Positions 1-7,821 of a stretch of 64,000 bases of DNA are shown here, piece by piece; the first letter of the stretch is position 1; each line of letters begins with the position of its first letter. Source of the DNA: CALCNS01 sp937897315 (GTDB lineage Bacteria; Bacillota; JAAYKD01); assembly GCA_036744005.1 (NCBI GenBank), contig DAINOJ010000001.1, forward strand, positions 124,001-188,000, in the 5' to 3' direction. The notes beneath the pieces are model-generated. The model was not told the origin of the DNA and searched no databases. It was given only the letters and a program-made list of their open reading frames with translations. A program made the translations under genes and the position numbers.

Positions 1-1
1 T

Positions 2-865
2 TTTTATGTCAGCAAAGGACAAGTTGTGATGATTGCCATACGTGGTGATTTGGAATTGAACGAAATCAAGCTTAAGAAAATACTGGATGACCCGAATATT
101 CGTATGGCGGTAGAAGAAGAAGTCTTACAAGCCGGCATTGTTGCGGGATATGCTTCACCGGTTCATCAAAGCATTCGAATTCTTATAGATGAATCAATAG
201 CGAATGGCAGTAATTGGATTGCTGGAGCAAATGAGGCAGGTTTTCATTACACCAATGTTAACTTAGGTAGAGATTTTCAGGGAGAGGGGCCGTATGATTT
301 AGAGTTGGTTTCTGCCGGAGCAGCTTGTCCCAATTGTGGTTCCACCTTGAGAGAAGCCAGAGGCGTGGAAGTAGGAAATATTTTCAAACTTGGTACAAAA
401 TATTCTTCATCGATGAAAGCGACTTTTCTTGACGAGAATGGTGATTCGAAACCCATGGTCATGGGATGTTACGGCATTGGGTTAGGACGCCTATTATCTT
501 GCGTGATCGAGGAACACCATGATGATGCAGGTATTATATGGCCTATGTCGGTTGCTCCTTATCATGTCTACTTATGTAGTGTCGGTGTGCAACCGGAAGT
601 GCTGGAAGAAGCCGATCGTCTCTACCAGGAATTAACCTCAGCTGGTATTGAAGTGTTGTACGATGACAGAGATTTACGCCCCGGGGTCAAATTTAATGAT
701 GCAGATCTATTGGGAATGCCAATTCGATTGGTTGTTTCGGCTCGTCATTTGGCTAATCAGGAAATTGAATTAAAGGAACGACATAAAACCGAAGCAGTGA
801 AAGTATCCAAAGCAGAGATTATTTCAACGTTACGAGAATTAGTCTCTGAGGGCCTACGGTCATAA
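2..865 (+). CDS. proS: Prolyl-tRNA synthetase, C-terminal half (5' truncated by window)
   Basis: Charges tRNA-Pro with proline in the cytoplasm. The reading frame is already open at base 2, so the gene starts upstream of the window; about 287 codons remain of a family usually near 570 residues. What is visible is the end of the inserted editing domain (RGDLELNEIKLKK), then class II motif 3 (GCYGIGLGRLL), then the HGTP anticodon-binding domain (APYHVYLCSVG to the end). The ATG triplets near the left edge are internal. A strong terminator follows. In Bacillus proS lies between rseP and polC; here rseP is more than 55 kb away, so the gene has been relocated. Identification is firm. Confidence 0.95.
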   Translation, partial: FYVSKGQVVMIAIRGDLELNEIKLKKILDDPNIRMAVEEEVLQAGIVAGYASPVHQSIRILIDESIANGSNWIAGANEAGFHYTNVNLGRDFQGEGPYDLELVSAGAACPNCGSTLREARGVEVGNIFKLGTKYSSSMKATFLDENGDSKPMVMGCYGIGLGRLLSCVIEEHHDDAGIIWPMSVAPYHVYLCSVGVQPEVLEEADRLYQELTSAGIEVLYDDRDLRPGVKFNDADLLGMPIRLVVSARHLANQEIELKERHKTEAVKVSKAEIISTLRELVSEGLRS

Positions 866-881
866 GTCTAATTCTGTTATT

Positions 882-917
882 AATGGCGAGTTTCTAAGGA
901 AACCCGCCATTTTTTTA
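882..917 (+). terminator. Rho-independent terminator after proS
   Basis: Inverted repeat AATGGCG.GTTTC / GAAAC.CGCCATT with a 4-nt loop and one internal mismatch, followed by a run of T. It separates proS from the pfkA-pyk operon. Confidence 0.9.
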
Positions 918-938
918 CAAATTCTTTGCCTTAACCCC

Positions 939-968
939 TTGTGGTTCGTTTTCGAATAGGTGTATAAT
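939..968 (+). promoter_or_regulatory. Probable sigma-A promoter of pfkA-pyk
   Basis: A consensus TATAAT lies at 963-968, 33 bases before the pfkA start. The best -35 is TTGTGG at 939 with an 18-base spacer, which is a weak match. The -10 is convincing and the -35 is inferred. Confidence 0.55.
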
Positions 969-1001
969 TAGATTGAAACTTGCTGTCAAGGGAGAACAAA
1001 A

Positions 1002-1961
1002 ATGAAGAGAATCGCATTGTTGACTAGCGGCGGTGATGCTCCGGGAATGAATGCTGCCATTCGTTCTGTGGTTAGAACAGGAATCTATTATGGCTTGGAA
1101 ATGATAGGAATCTTTTATGGATACCAAGGTCTTATGGAAAACCAGATGATTCCACTTGATTTGCGTTCTGTTGGGGATATTATCCAACGGGGGGGAACTC
1201 TCCTGAAAACCTCAAGAGCGCCTGCATTTTTGACTTCAGAAGGTAGAAAGAAAGCATATGATGTTTTAGAGAAAGAAACCATTGACGGTCTAATCGCCAT
1301 TGGGGGAGACGGAACCTTTCGCGGTGCATTAGAAATGACAAAGGAAGGTAAAACGGTAATCGGAATACCGGGTACCATTGATAACGATATACCGGGAACG
1401 GAATACACCATTGGTTTCGATACGGCTGTAAATACAGTTGTCGAAGCAATGAATAAAATCAGAGATACAGCTACCTCACACGAAAGAGTCTTCATCATAG
1501 AAGTCATGGGTCGTTATAGTGGCAATATTGCTTTGCAAGCCGGCTTGGCTGGGGGAGCGGAAGCGATTTTATTGCCCGAAGTTACCCCCGATTTGGGAGC
1601 TCTTGTTCAATCCCTGCAAAACAGCATGAGAAAAGGGAAGAAATTCAGCATCATCTTGGTAGCTGAGGGAGTGATGAAAGCAACTCAACTTCAAACCTAC
1701 CTCAAAGAGAGTGCTGAATTAGAAACTTGGGTCACTGTGTTAGGGCATTTACAAAGAGGAGGAACACCAAGCGTGACTGATAGAATCGTAGCAGCACATA
1801 TGGGGTCTGCTGCTGTGGAAGCTCTTCTGCGAGGGGAGAAAGGGAAAATGGTAACCTGGAACTGCAATCAAATCGGATTATGTGATTTTGAAGAGATGTT
1901 GACCGCTCAAAGAATCTTTGATTCGAGGAGTTTTAAGTTGGCAAACAGATTGTCGATATAG
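1002..1961 (+). CDS. pfkA: ATP-dependent 6-phosphofructokinase
   Basis: Phosphorylates fructose 6-phosphate to fructose 1,6-bisphosphate, the committed step of glycolysis. At 319 residues it has the length of the allosteric bacterial PfkA. Visible motifs are the ATP site GGDAPGMN (10-17) and GGDGT (101-105), the catalytic loop PGTIDNDI with the proton-accepting Asp127, MGR (169-171) and QRGG (251-254). GGDGT at this site is typical of ATP-dependent rather than pyrophosphate-dependent enzymes. The start ATG has an AAGGGAG ribosome site 8 bases upstream. It is followed after 15 bases by pyk, so both glycolytic enzymes are probably cotranscribed from the promoter near 963. Confidence 0.97.
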   Translation: MKRIALLTSGGDAPGMNAAIRSVVRTGIYYGLEMIGIFYGYQGLMENQMIPLDLRSVGDIIQRGGTLLKTSRAPAFLTSEGRKKAYDVLEKETIDGLIAIGGDGTFRGALEMTKEGKTVIGIPGTIDNDIPGTEYTIGFDTAVNTVVEAMNKIRDTATSHERVFIIEVMGRYSGNIALQAGLAGGAEAILLPEVTPDLGALVQSLQNSMRKGKKFSIILVAEGVMKATQLQTYLKESAELETWVTVLGHLQRGGTPSVTDRIVAAHMGSAAVEALLRGEKGKMVTWNCNQIGLCDFEEMLTAQRIFDSRSFKLANRLSI

Positions 1962-1976
1962 AAAGAGAGGGTACAA

Positions 1977-3728
1977 ATGAGAAAAACAAAAATAGTAGTG
2001 ACATTGGGACCGGCTATTCAGAACCTTGATATGATGAAAGCCATCTTCAAAGCCGGAGCCAATTTGGCGCGACTCAACTTCTCTCATGGAACACATGAAG
2101 AACATCTAGTACGCATAAATATGGCAAGGCAAGCAGCTCGAGAACTAGGATTGAGAATTCCAATTATACTGGATAACAAAGGACCCGAAATTCGTATTGG
2201 ACTCTTCCAAGAAGGAAAGATTCTTCTCAATCAGGGGGATATCTTTACCTTAACCACACGGAAAATAATGGGAAATCAGAAAATGGTTCAAGTAGAATAC
2301 GAAGCCATGCCTCGAGAAGTGACGGCAGGGAATTTGGTTTTATTAGACGATGGTAATCTTAGCATGGAGGTACTTGAGGTGAAGGATGAGACGGACATCG
2401 TTTGTCGCGTCCTAAACCAAGGAGAGTTATCGAACCGAAAAAAAGTGAATCTTCCGGGAGCGAAAATCTCGATTCCGGCGTTGAATCCCAAAGATGTTGA
2501 AGATATACGTTTTGGGATAGCGCATGGCCTTGATTTTATCGCTGCATCTTTTATACGGAAAGCGGACGATGTATTGCAAATCCGCAAAGTGATCGAAGAA
2601 GCAAACGGTAAAATGAAGATTATCGCGAAAATTGAAAGTCAAGAGGGTTTGGACAATTTGGATGAGATTCTAAATGTGGTGGATGCTCTGATGGTAGCCC
2701 GAGGAGATCTGGGTGTTGAAGTCCCACCTGAGCAGGTACCGATCGCACAGAAAGATATGATTCGTAAGTGCAATCAAAGAGCCATTCCGGTCATAACTGC
2801 TACGCAGATGTTGGATTCCATGATTCGCAATCCCCGACCGACTCGAGCAGAAGCCAGTGATATTGCCAATGCTATTATTGATGGTACCGATGCGATTATG
2901 TTGTCAGGTGAAACCGCCAGTGGAAAATACCCAGTTCAAGCGGTGGAAACCATGGCTAGAATTGCTGAGCATACAGAGAATTCGTGGGCAAAAATGAATG
3001 GATTCTTAAATAAACCGATTACGGAAGTTACCTTGACGGATGCCATCAGTCAAGCGGTTTGCCAAAGTGCAACGGTGTTACAGGCGGATGCCATCATAAC
3101 AGCAACCTCTTCCGGAACAACTGCCCGTATGGTAGCAAAATATCGCCCTCTAGCAAAGATTATCGCTGTAACCCCTGACGAAACAATTGCGAACCAGTTA
3201 TGCTTACTATGGGGGGTTACTCCTGTGCTGACCAATCACACTTATGCCACCGATGTAATGGTGAGCGAAGCGATTGCAGCGGCTTTGGATGCAGGACAGA
3301 TCGCCAATGGGGACCTGATTCTGTTGACTTCCGGGATTCGCGCAGGTGTACCTGGAAGTACCAACATGATGCAAATTATTACGGTCGGGGATGTTCTATG
3401 CCAGGGAATGTGCATTGGTAATCGTTCCGTAGTCGGAAAAGCAGTTGTCGCATTTTCTCCAGAAGAAGCGATATCACTTATGAAACCAGGTTGTATTCTG
3501 GTGACCAAGAGCATTGATGGAGAATACTTACCAGCCATTCAAATGGCATCCGCTTTAGTCACTGAGGAGGGTGGACTAACCTCTTCCGGTGCTATTTTTG
3601 GATTAAGCTTAGATGTACCAGTCATGGTCGGAGCAGAATGTGCTACAGAAATCATACATAATGGACAAGAGATCACCCTGGATCGCTATGGTAGGATTTA
3701 TCGTGGGAAGGTAAGAAGCTCCTACTAA
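1977..3728 (+). CDS. pyk: Pyruvate kinase with C-terminal PEP-utilizer-like domain
   Basis: Converts phosphoenolpyruvate and ADP to pyruvate and ATP. 583 residues, the long Bacillus/Geobacillus architecture: a barrel with NFSHGTHE (34-41), catalytic Lys218 in AKIES, ARGDLGVE (241-248) and the signature around ITATQMLDSM; then the allosteric C domain; then an extra swivel domain from about 500. In that last domain the usual GG.TSH phospho-histidine motif reads GGLTSS (532-537), so the histidine is missing and phosphotransfer there is not expected. The domain is not needed for catalysis in the family. Second gene of the pfkA operon, ribosome site GAGAGG, followed by a strong hairpin. Confidence 0.97.
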   Translation: MRKTKIVVTLGPAIQNLDMMKAIFKAGANLARLNFSHGTHEEHLVRINMARQAARELGLRIPIILDNKGPEIRIGLFQEGKILLNQGDIFTLTTRKIMGNQKMVQVEYEAMPREVTAGNLVLLDDGNLSMEVLEVKDETDIVCRVLNQGELSNRKKVNLPGAKISIPALNPKDVEDIRFGIAHGLDFIAASFIRKADDVLQIRKVIEEANGKMKIIAKIESQEGLDNLDEILNVVDALMVARGDLGVEVPPEQVPIAQKDMIRKCNQRAIPVITATQMLDSMIRNPRPTRAEASDIANAIIDGTDAIMLSGETASGKYPVQAVETMARIAEHTENSWAKMNGFLNKPITEVTLTDAISQAVCQSATVLQADAIITATSSGTTARMVAKYRPLAKIIAVTPDETIANQLCLLWGVTPVLTNHTYATDVMVSEAIAAALDAGQIANGDLILLTSGIRAGVPGSTNMMQIITVGDVLCQGMCIGNRSVVGKAVVAFSPEEAISLMKPGCILVTKSIDGEYLPAIQMASALVTEEGGLTSSGAIFGLSLDVPVMVGAECATEIIHNGQEITLDRYGRIYRGKVRSSY

Positions 3729-3745
3729 ATGGATTTCAAATAGTG

Positions 3746-3787
3746 AAAGTGGGTTCATCGGGATGATTACCCTGATGAACCCACTTT
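3746..3787. terminator. Bidirectional terminator between pyk and the dehydrogenase gene
   Basis: A perfect 14-bp inverted repeat (AAAGTGGGTTCATC and its complement) with a 14-base loop. It sits between convergent genes and can serve both; the T-run is poor on either strand. Confidence 0.75.
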
Positions 3788-3794
3788 GTCTTGA

Positions 3795-4733
3795 TTAATA
3801 ACCTAATTGATAATCGACTACTCCTTGCAGAGGCTGTTTCTTCAAGTACCGCTCTAGGTTATCGGTAAAGATTTTTGCTGCTCTCTCGGTGTAGTCGACC
3901 ATGTCACCGGCTACATGGGGAGTTAGAATGAGATTGTCGAGCTTCCATAATGGACTGCTTTCAGGTAAAGGTTCTTTCCAGAACACATCCAAAGCCGCAG
4001 AAGCAATCTTTTTTTGTTGCAACGCTTCGATGAGTGCAGGTTCGTCAACCACTTGTCCTCTAGCTATGTTAATGAGGGAAGCGGTTGGCTTCATGGAGGC
4101 GATTGCTTCTTTACTGACCAGTCCGGTCGTCTCCGGAGTTAAGGGACAACAAACCGCAACAAAATCGGAGTGGGCCATAAAATCACAAATATCTTTTGTT
4201 AGATACATGCGGCTGACGTGTTCTGCAGGCTTCGTACTGTTGCGAAGTCCAATCACTTTCATTCCTAATGCAGACGCTTTTTGGGCCAGCACTTGACCAA
4301 TTCCTCCCAAACCTATAATACCCAAAGTGTGGTCTTTCAACATAGACTGGCTTAATTTGTGCCATTGACCTGCTTTCTGAAATTGCAAAACCTTAGAAAT
4401 CTGGCGATTTAAAGCAAACATCATGGCCAAAACATACTCAGAGATGCAATCTCCGTGCATACCTCTGACATTGGTTAGAAGGATTCCCCGATCTCTCAAA
4501 GACGTCAAGGGTAGTTGGTTCACACCAGCACTAGATACCTGCAGCCACTTGAGGTTCGTGGCTTGATCCAGAATCTTCTGGGGAAAGCTGGATATGGAAA
4601 ATATGATATCGGCCTCTTTTAAGAAAGGAATTGGTTCTTCGCCCGTCGAAAGAATTTTTAGGTTGTCAATTCCCATTTGTTGAATTCTTTGAATCAACTC
4701 TTCTTGGAGTGGGTGATAAGATAGTACATTCAT
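3795..4733 (-). CDS. NAD-dependent D-2-hydroxyacid dehydrogenase family protein
   Basis: Predicted cytosolic oxidoreductase interconverting a 2-oxoacid and a D-2-hydroxyacid; the substrate cannot be read from sequence. 312 residues with the family layout: the nucleotide-binding motif GLGGIG (141-146) in the central Rossmann domain, catalytic Arg225 in NIARG, Glu254 in FWKEPLP, and His273 in TPHVAGD. The start ATG has a strong AAAGGAGAT site 7 bases upstream. It is transcribed divergently from the M42 peptidase gene with about 75 bases between starts and converges on pyk. Alternatives within the family include glyoxylate/hydroxypyruvate reductase and phosphoglycerate dehydrogenase-like enzymes; no C-terminal ACT domain is present. 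Confidence 0.88.
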   Translation of the reverse strand: MNVLSYHPLQEELIQRIQQMGIDNLKILSTGEEPIPFLKEADIIFSISSFPQKILDQATNLKWLQVSSAGVNQLPLTSLRDRGILLTNVRGMHGDCISEYVLAMMFALNRQISKVLQFQKAGQWHKLSQSMLKDHTLGIIGLGGIGQVLAQKASALGMKVIGLRNSTKPAEHVSRMYLTKDICDFMAHSDFVAVCCPLTPETTGLVSKEAIASMKPTASLINIARGQVVDEPALIEALQQKKIASAALDVFWKEPLPESSPLWKLDNLILTPHVAGDMVDYTERAAKIFTDNLERYLKKQPLQGVVDYQLGY

Positions 4734-4807
4734 GGGGTGATCTCCTTTCGGTTAACTACATTATCATTTCGAGAATCAAAAAAGAAAATCCTTTGAGGAG
4801 GGTCATT

Positions 4808-5902
4808 ATGAAGGAGAAACTACGTCAATCTCTGCATCAACTCATGCTTATCCCCGGTATTTCAGGACAAGAACAACAGGTGGTTCGTTTCTTGGTAGAG
4901 AAATTTCAACCATTGGCAGATCATGTCGAAGTAGATTCATTTGGAAATATCATCGCCATGAAAAAAGGATCTCGACCTGGACCAAAATTAATGCTGGCTG
5001 CACACAGTGACGAGATTGGTGCAATTGTTAAGAGTGTAGAAAAGAATGGATTTATCCGTTTTGAGAAAATTGGGGGTACGGTCGATTCCCTTCTTTTAGG
5101 TAGACAGGTTGCCATTCATGGTCATTTTGGTGTCGTTGGAGTCAAAGCCGGACACCTAATGAGCGAAAAAGAGAGAAGCGAAGTCATCAAACATCGGGAT
5201 CTATATATAGATATGGGAGTAGACAGTGCAGAAGCGATTGCGGATATGGGAATTCGTGTTGGTGATCCCATTGTCCAATGGCCTTACTTCCATTCGTTCT
5301 ATAATCAAGATCGGGTCTGTGGTAAAGCATTGGATGACCGGATTGGTTGTGCTGTTATGTTAGCTTTATTTGAAGAGTTACAGCATCAGGACTTTGCCGG
5401 AACATTATACGGAGTCATCACGGTACAAGAAGAAGTGGGCTTGCGTGGGGCGCAAATGGTGAGTCATCGGATCATGCCGGACTTTGCAGTGGCGCTAGAT
5501 ACCATGCCTGCCGGAGACACCCCAGATGTAAACTTTATCAAAGAACTACCAGTATCGATTGGAAAAGGCCCTGCCATTCAAGTATTGAGTGGAGGTGGAG
5601 CACGAGGAATGTTATTGAATCCAATCATGAAACATATCCTGATGCAGTCGTGTGAGAGATCGGGAGCCCCTTATCAAAAGACTGTCTTTATTGGTGGAAA
5701 CACGGATGCGGCAGCAATCCATTTAGTTGGGAATGGTATTGTCGCAGGAGCATTAACCATCCCCAGAAGATATTCTCACTCACCGGTAGAAGTGATGGAC
5801 TTAAATGACGCGGTCGGTGCCGTAGCCATCTTTAAGCAAATCGTACTTGATATTCATGAATATGCCTCGTTGACCTTTGTAGAAACAGCTGAGCTTTCAT
5901 AA
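4808..5902 (+). CDS. M42 family metallo-aminopeptidase (glutamyl aminopeptidase/FrvX-like)
   Basis: Predicted cytosolic aminopeptidase of the tetrahedral M42 family that trims short peptides using two metal ions. 364 residues. All expected ligand and catalytic positions are visible: His66 (AAHSDE), Asp176 (KALDDR), Glu208 and Glu209 (VQEEVG), Asp231 (ALDTMP) and His324 (RYSHSPVE). The frame is open further upstream, but ATG 4808 is chosen because TTGAGGAGGG lies at the right distance and the family N terminus begins here. A terminator follows directly, so it is probably a single-gene unit. Members are annotated variously as cellulase M, endoglucanase or glutamyl aminopeptidase; the peptidase role is the supported one. 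Confidence 0.92.
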   Translation: MKEKLRQSLHQLMLIPGISGQEQQVVRFLVEKFQPLADHVEVDSFGNIIAMKKGSRPGPKLMLAAHSDEIGAIVKSVEKNGFIRFEKIGGTVDSLLLGRQVAIHGHFGVVGVKAGHLMSEKERSEVIKHRDLYIDMGVDSAEAIADMGIRVGDPIVQWPYFHSFYNQDRVCGKALDDRIGCAVMLALFEELQHQDFAGTLYGVITVQEEVGLRGAQMVSHRIMPDFAVALDTMPAGDTPDVNFIKELPVSIGKGPAIQVLSGGGARGMLLNPIMKHILMQSCERSGAPYQKTVFIGGNTDAAAIHLVGNGIVAGALTIPRRYSHSPVEVMDLNDAVGAVAIFKQIVLDIHEYASLTFVETAELS

Positions 5903-5910
5903 CAATAGAG

Positions 5911-5940
5911 CAGCAACCTCGACAAGAGGTTGCTGTTTTT
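5911..5940 (+). terminator. Rho-independent terminator after the M42 gene
   Basis: CAGCAACCTC / GAGGTTGCTG with a 5-base loop followed by a T-run. Confidence 0.92.
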
Positions 5941-5967
5941 GAAGGACAACACGATTCTGATATGGAA

Positions 5968-5973
5968 TATAAT
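5968..5973 (+). promoter_or_regulatory. Possible -10 element of the RNase J gene
   Basis: TATAAT about 60 bases before the start codon, downstream of a terminator, so a promoter is needed here. No good -35 at 17 bases; GGACA-like bases lie near 5944. Confidence 0.4.
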
Positions 5974-6032
5974 AAAGATGAATCGACATCGAAGCTAGAA
6001 ATGATACTGTATGAAATCAAAGGATGGTAGAT

Positions 6033-7694
6033 ATGAAACAAGAACAAAAGATACAATTGATTCCCTTGGGTGGGCTTGGTGAGTTCGGAAAAAATATGGT
6101 CATCGTCGTTGTGGATGACGACTGGGTGATTTTGGACGCCGGGTCTGCTATGCCGGAGGACGGTATGCTGGGCATTGATGTTGTCATCCCTGATTTCAGT
6201 ATCTTGTTAGAAAATCAGGACAAAATTCGTGGATTGATTTTAACACATGGTCACGAACCTCATATGGGTGGACTTCCATATTTGCTGGAGCAAATCAACA
6301 TACCTATCTATGGTTCAAAGCTTACTCTAGCTATGGCACGATTTTATCTGAATGAATACGATTACTTTGAACCGGTGCAAATGACGACCATTGAACCCGG
6401 TACTCCGTTTCAACTAGGACAATTGACCTGTGAGCTTATCCACATGTATCACGATGTTTTTGGAGCAACTGGTGTCGCCATTTCAACAAAATCCGGATGG
6501 ATTATCCATACCGGCGATTTTAAAGTCGATTACACTCCTTATGAGAGCATGAACTCCAATTTGGACAGATTAGCTGCGTTGGGTCGAGAGGGAGTCTTTG
6601 CACTGATGATGGATTCCGCAAATGCGGAGCAAAAGGGGAGTACCCGTTCCGAACGTGAAGTAGGAGACCAACTTACTCAGGTGATACAGCATGCAAAAGG
6701 CAGAGTTGTGGTGCATTTATACGTGACCGACCTTGTTCGTGTACAGCAAGTATTGAATATTGCTGAAGAGTTAGGTCGTAGAGTCTCCATACCCACAGAG
6801 CAATTGTTAACTGTCATGGAGCGAGCCGAAAGTGCCGGGGCTTTGAATTACAGCCGACGCAACATTGGGGGTAACAATAGACGGAAAAAGCCAAATCAAG
6901 ATAACAAACCTGGGGTCATTCTTTTAGCTTCTGTACCGGGACAACCTTATCTGGGTCCCTTGAGTGGAGAAAGTGGTCATCGTTTTCAACTAGAAAAAGA
7001 CGATACAGTCATCTTGACGGGATCATATCATGCTGGGACTGAAAAAACCTTGATCAGAACCATCGATATGATGTATCGCCAAGGAGCGGAACAGGTACAT
7101 GAGATGATATCCCGTGGTCTCATCAGTTCTCATGCTGGACAAGATGAATTAAAACTCTTGTTGTCATTGACCAAGCCTAGGTATGTCATTCCAGTTCATG
7201 GTGAAATGCGTCATTTGATTCAGGTGAAATCATTGGCATTTCGCTTAGGTTGGGATGAGAATCATGTGTTTGTTTTAGATAATGGGGATGTTTTGGAGCT
7301 CGGTAAAGACTTAGCCTCCGTCGTGATGCAGGTTGCTGCTGGTAAAGTAATGGTCGATGGGTTAGGAGTTGGCGACATTGGTAATGTCGTCTTGAAGGAC
7401 AGGAAGGTTCTCTCGCAAGATGGTGTGGTCATTTTAGCATTAACGATTCGCCGAAAGACCAAACGTTTGGCTTCCGAACCACAGATTGTTTCAAGGGGTT
7501 TCGTCTATGTGAAAGAATCCGAACAATTGGTTCAGGAAGTAACCACCAAAATAAATGAGCTCGTAGTATCTCAGGATTTTGATCATTATGATCCTGCGAA
7601 CTTCAGAAACATGGTCAAAGATGTCGTTTCCAAGCAATTGTACGAGAAGACTAGGCGCAGACCTATGGTTTTGCCTGTCATCTTGGTGGTCTAA
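6033..7694 (+). CDS. rnjB: RNase J family protein, RnjB-like, with altered metal site
   Basis: A metallo-beta-lactamase/beta-CASP ribonuclease of 553 residues. RNase J1 and J2 of Bacillus form a complex that degrades mRNA 5' to 3'. The lactamase motif normally reads HGHEDH; here it is HGHEPH (72-77), so the metal-binding aspartate is Pro76. Other ligand positions remain: His140, Asp162 (TGDFK), His367 (SSHAG) and His389 (PVHGE). The usual GSQGEP loop is also changed (SVPGQPYLGP). The position just upstream of spoIIIE matches Bacillus rnjB, and J2 also has a degraded site, so this is probably the weakly active or structural partner of another RNase J elsewhere. ATG 6033 is preferred over ATG 6024, which would overlap the ribosome site. 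Confidence 0.85.
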   Translation: MKQEQKIQLIPLGGLGEFGKNMVIVVVDDDWVILDAGSAMPEDGMLGIDVVIPDFSILLENQDKIRGLILTHGHEPHMGGLPYLLEQINIPIYGSKLTLAMARFYLNEYDYFEPVQMTTIEPGTPFQLGQLTCELIHMYHDVFGATGVAISTKSGWIIHTGDFKVDYTPYESMNSNLDRLAALGREGVFALMMDSANAEQKGSTRSEREVGDQLTQVIQHAKGRVVVHLYVTDLVRVQQVLNIAEELGRRVSIPTEQLLTVMERAESAGALNYSRRNIGGNNRRKKPNQDNKPGVILLASVPGQPYLGPLSGESGHRFQLEKDDTVILTGSYHAGTEKTLIRTIDMMYRQGAEQVHEMISRGLISSHAGQDELKLLLSLTKPRYVIPVHGEMRHLIQVKSLAFRLGWDENHVFVLDNGDVLELGKDLASVVMQVAAGKVMVDGLGVGDIGNVVLKDRKVLSQDGVVILALTIRRKTKRLASEPQIVSRGFVYVKESEQLVQEVTTKINELVVSQDFDHYDPANFRNMVKDVVSKQLYEKTRRRPMVLPVILVV

Positions 7695-7695
7695 C

Positions 7696-7723
7696 GAAGA
7701 GCCGTCCTTGAGGACGGCTCTTC
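7696..7723 (+). terminator. Terminator after the RNase J gene
   Basis: Perfect 12-bp stem GAAGAGCCGTCC / GGACGGCTCTTC with a TTGA loop. The following T-run is short. Confidence 0.8.
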
Positions 7724-7751
7724 TAATGTGATTGGGTTCCAAGGGGATCGC

Positions 7752-7780
7752 TTGATAGAAGAAGACAAATATGGTATAAT
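7752..7780 (+). promoter_or_regulatory. Sigma-A promoter of spoIIIE/ftsK operon
   Basis: TTGATA (7752-7757), a 17-base spacer, TATAAT (7775-7780), and TGG before the -10 giving an extended -10. It lies just after a terminator and about 40 bases before the start codon. Confidence 0.85.
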
Positions 7781-7821
7781 ATTTTGTCTATGAACATAGA
7801 AATAAAAAAGAGGTGACTGTA

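Noticed and set aside
4631..4807. N-terminal extension of the M42 peptidase
   Set aside because: The open frame upstream overlaps the divergent dehydrogenase gene, and a strong ribosome site points to ATG 4808.
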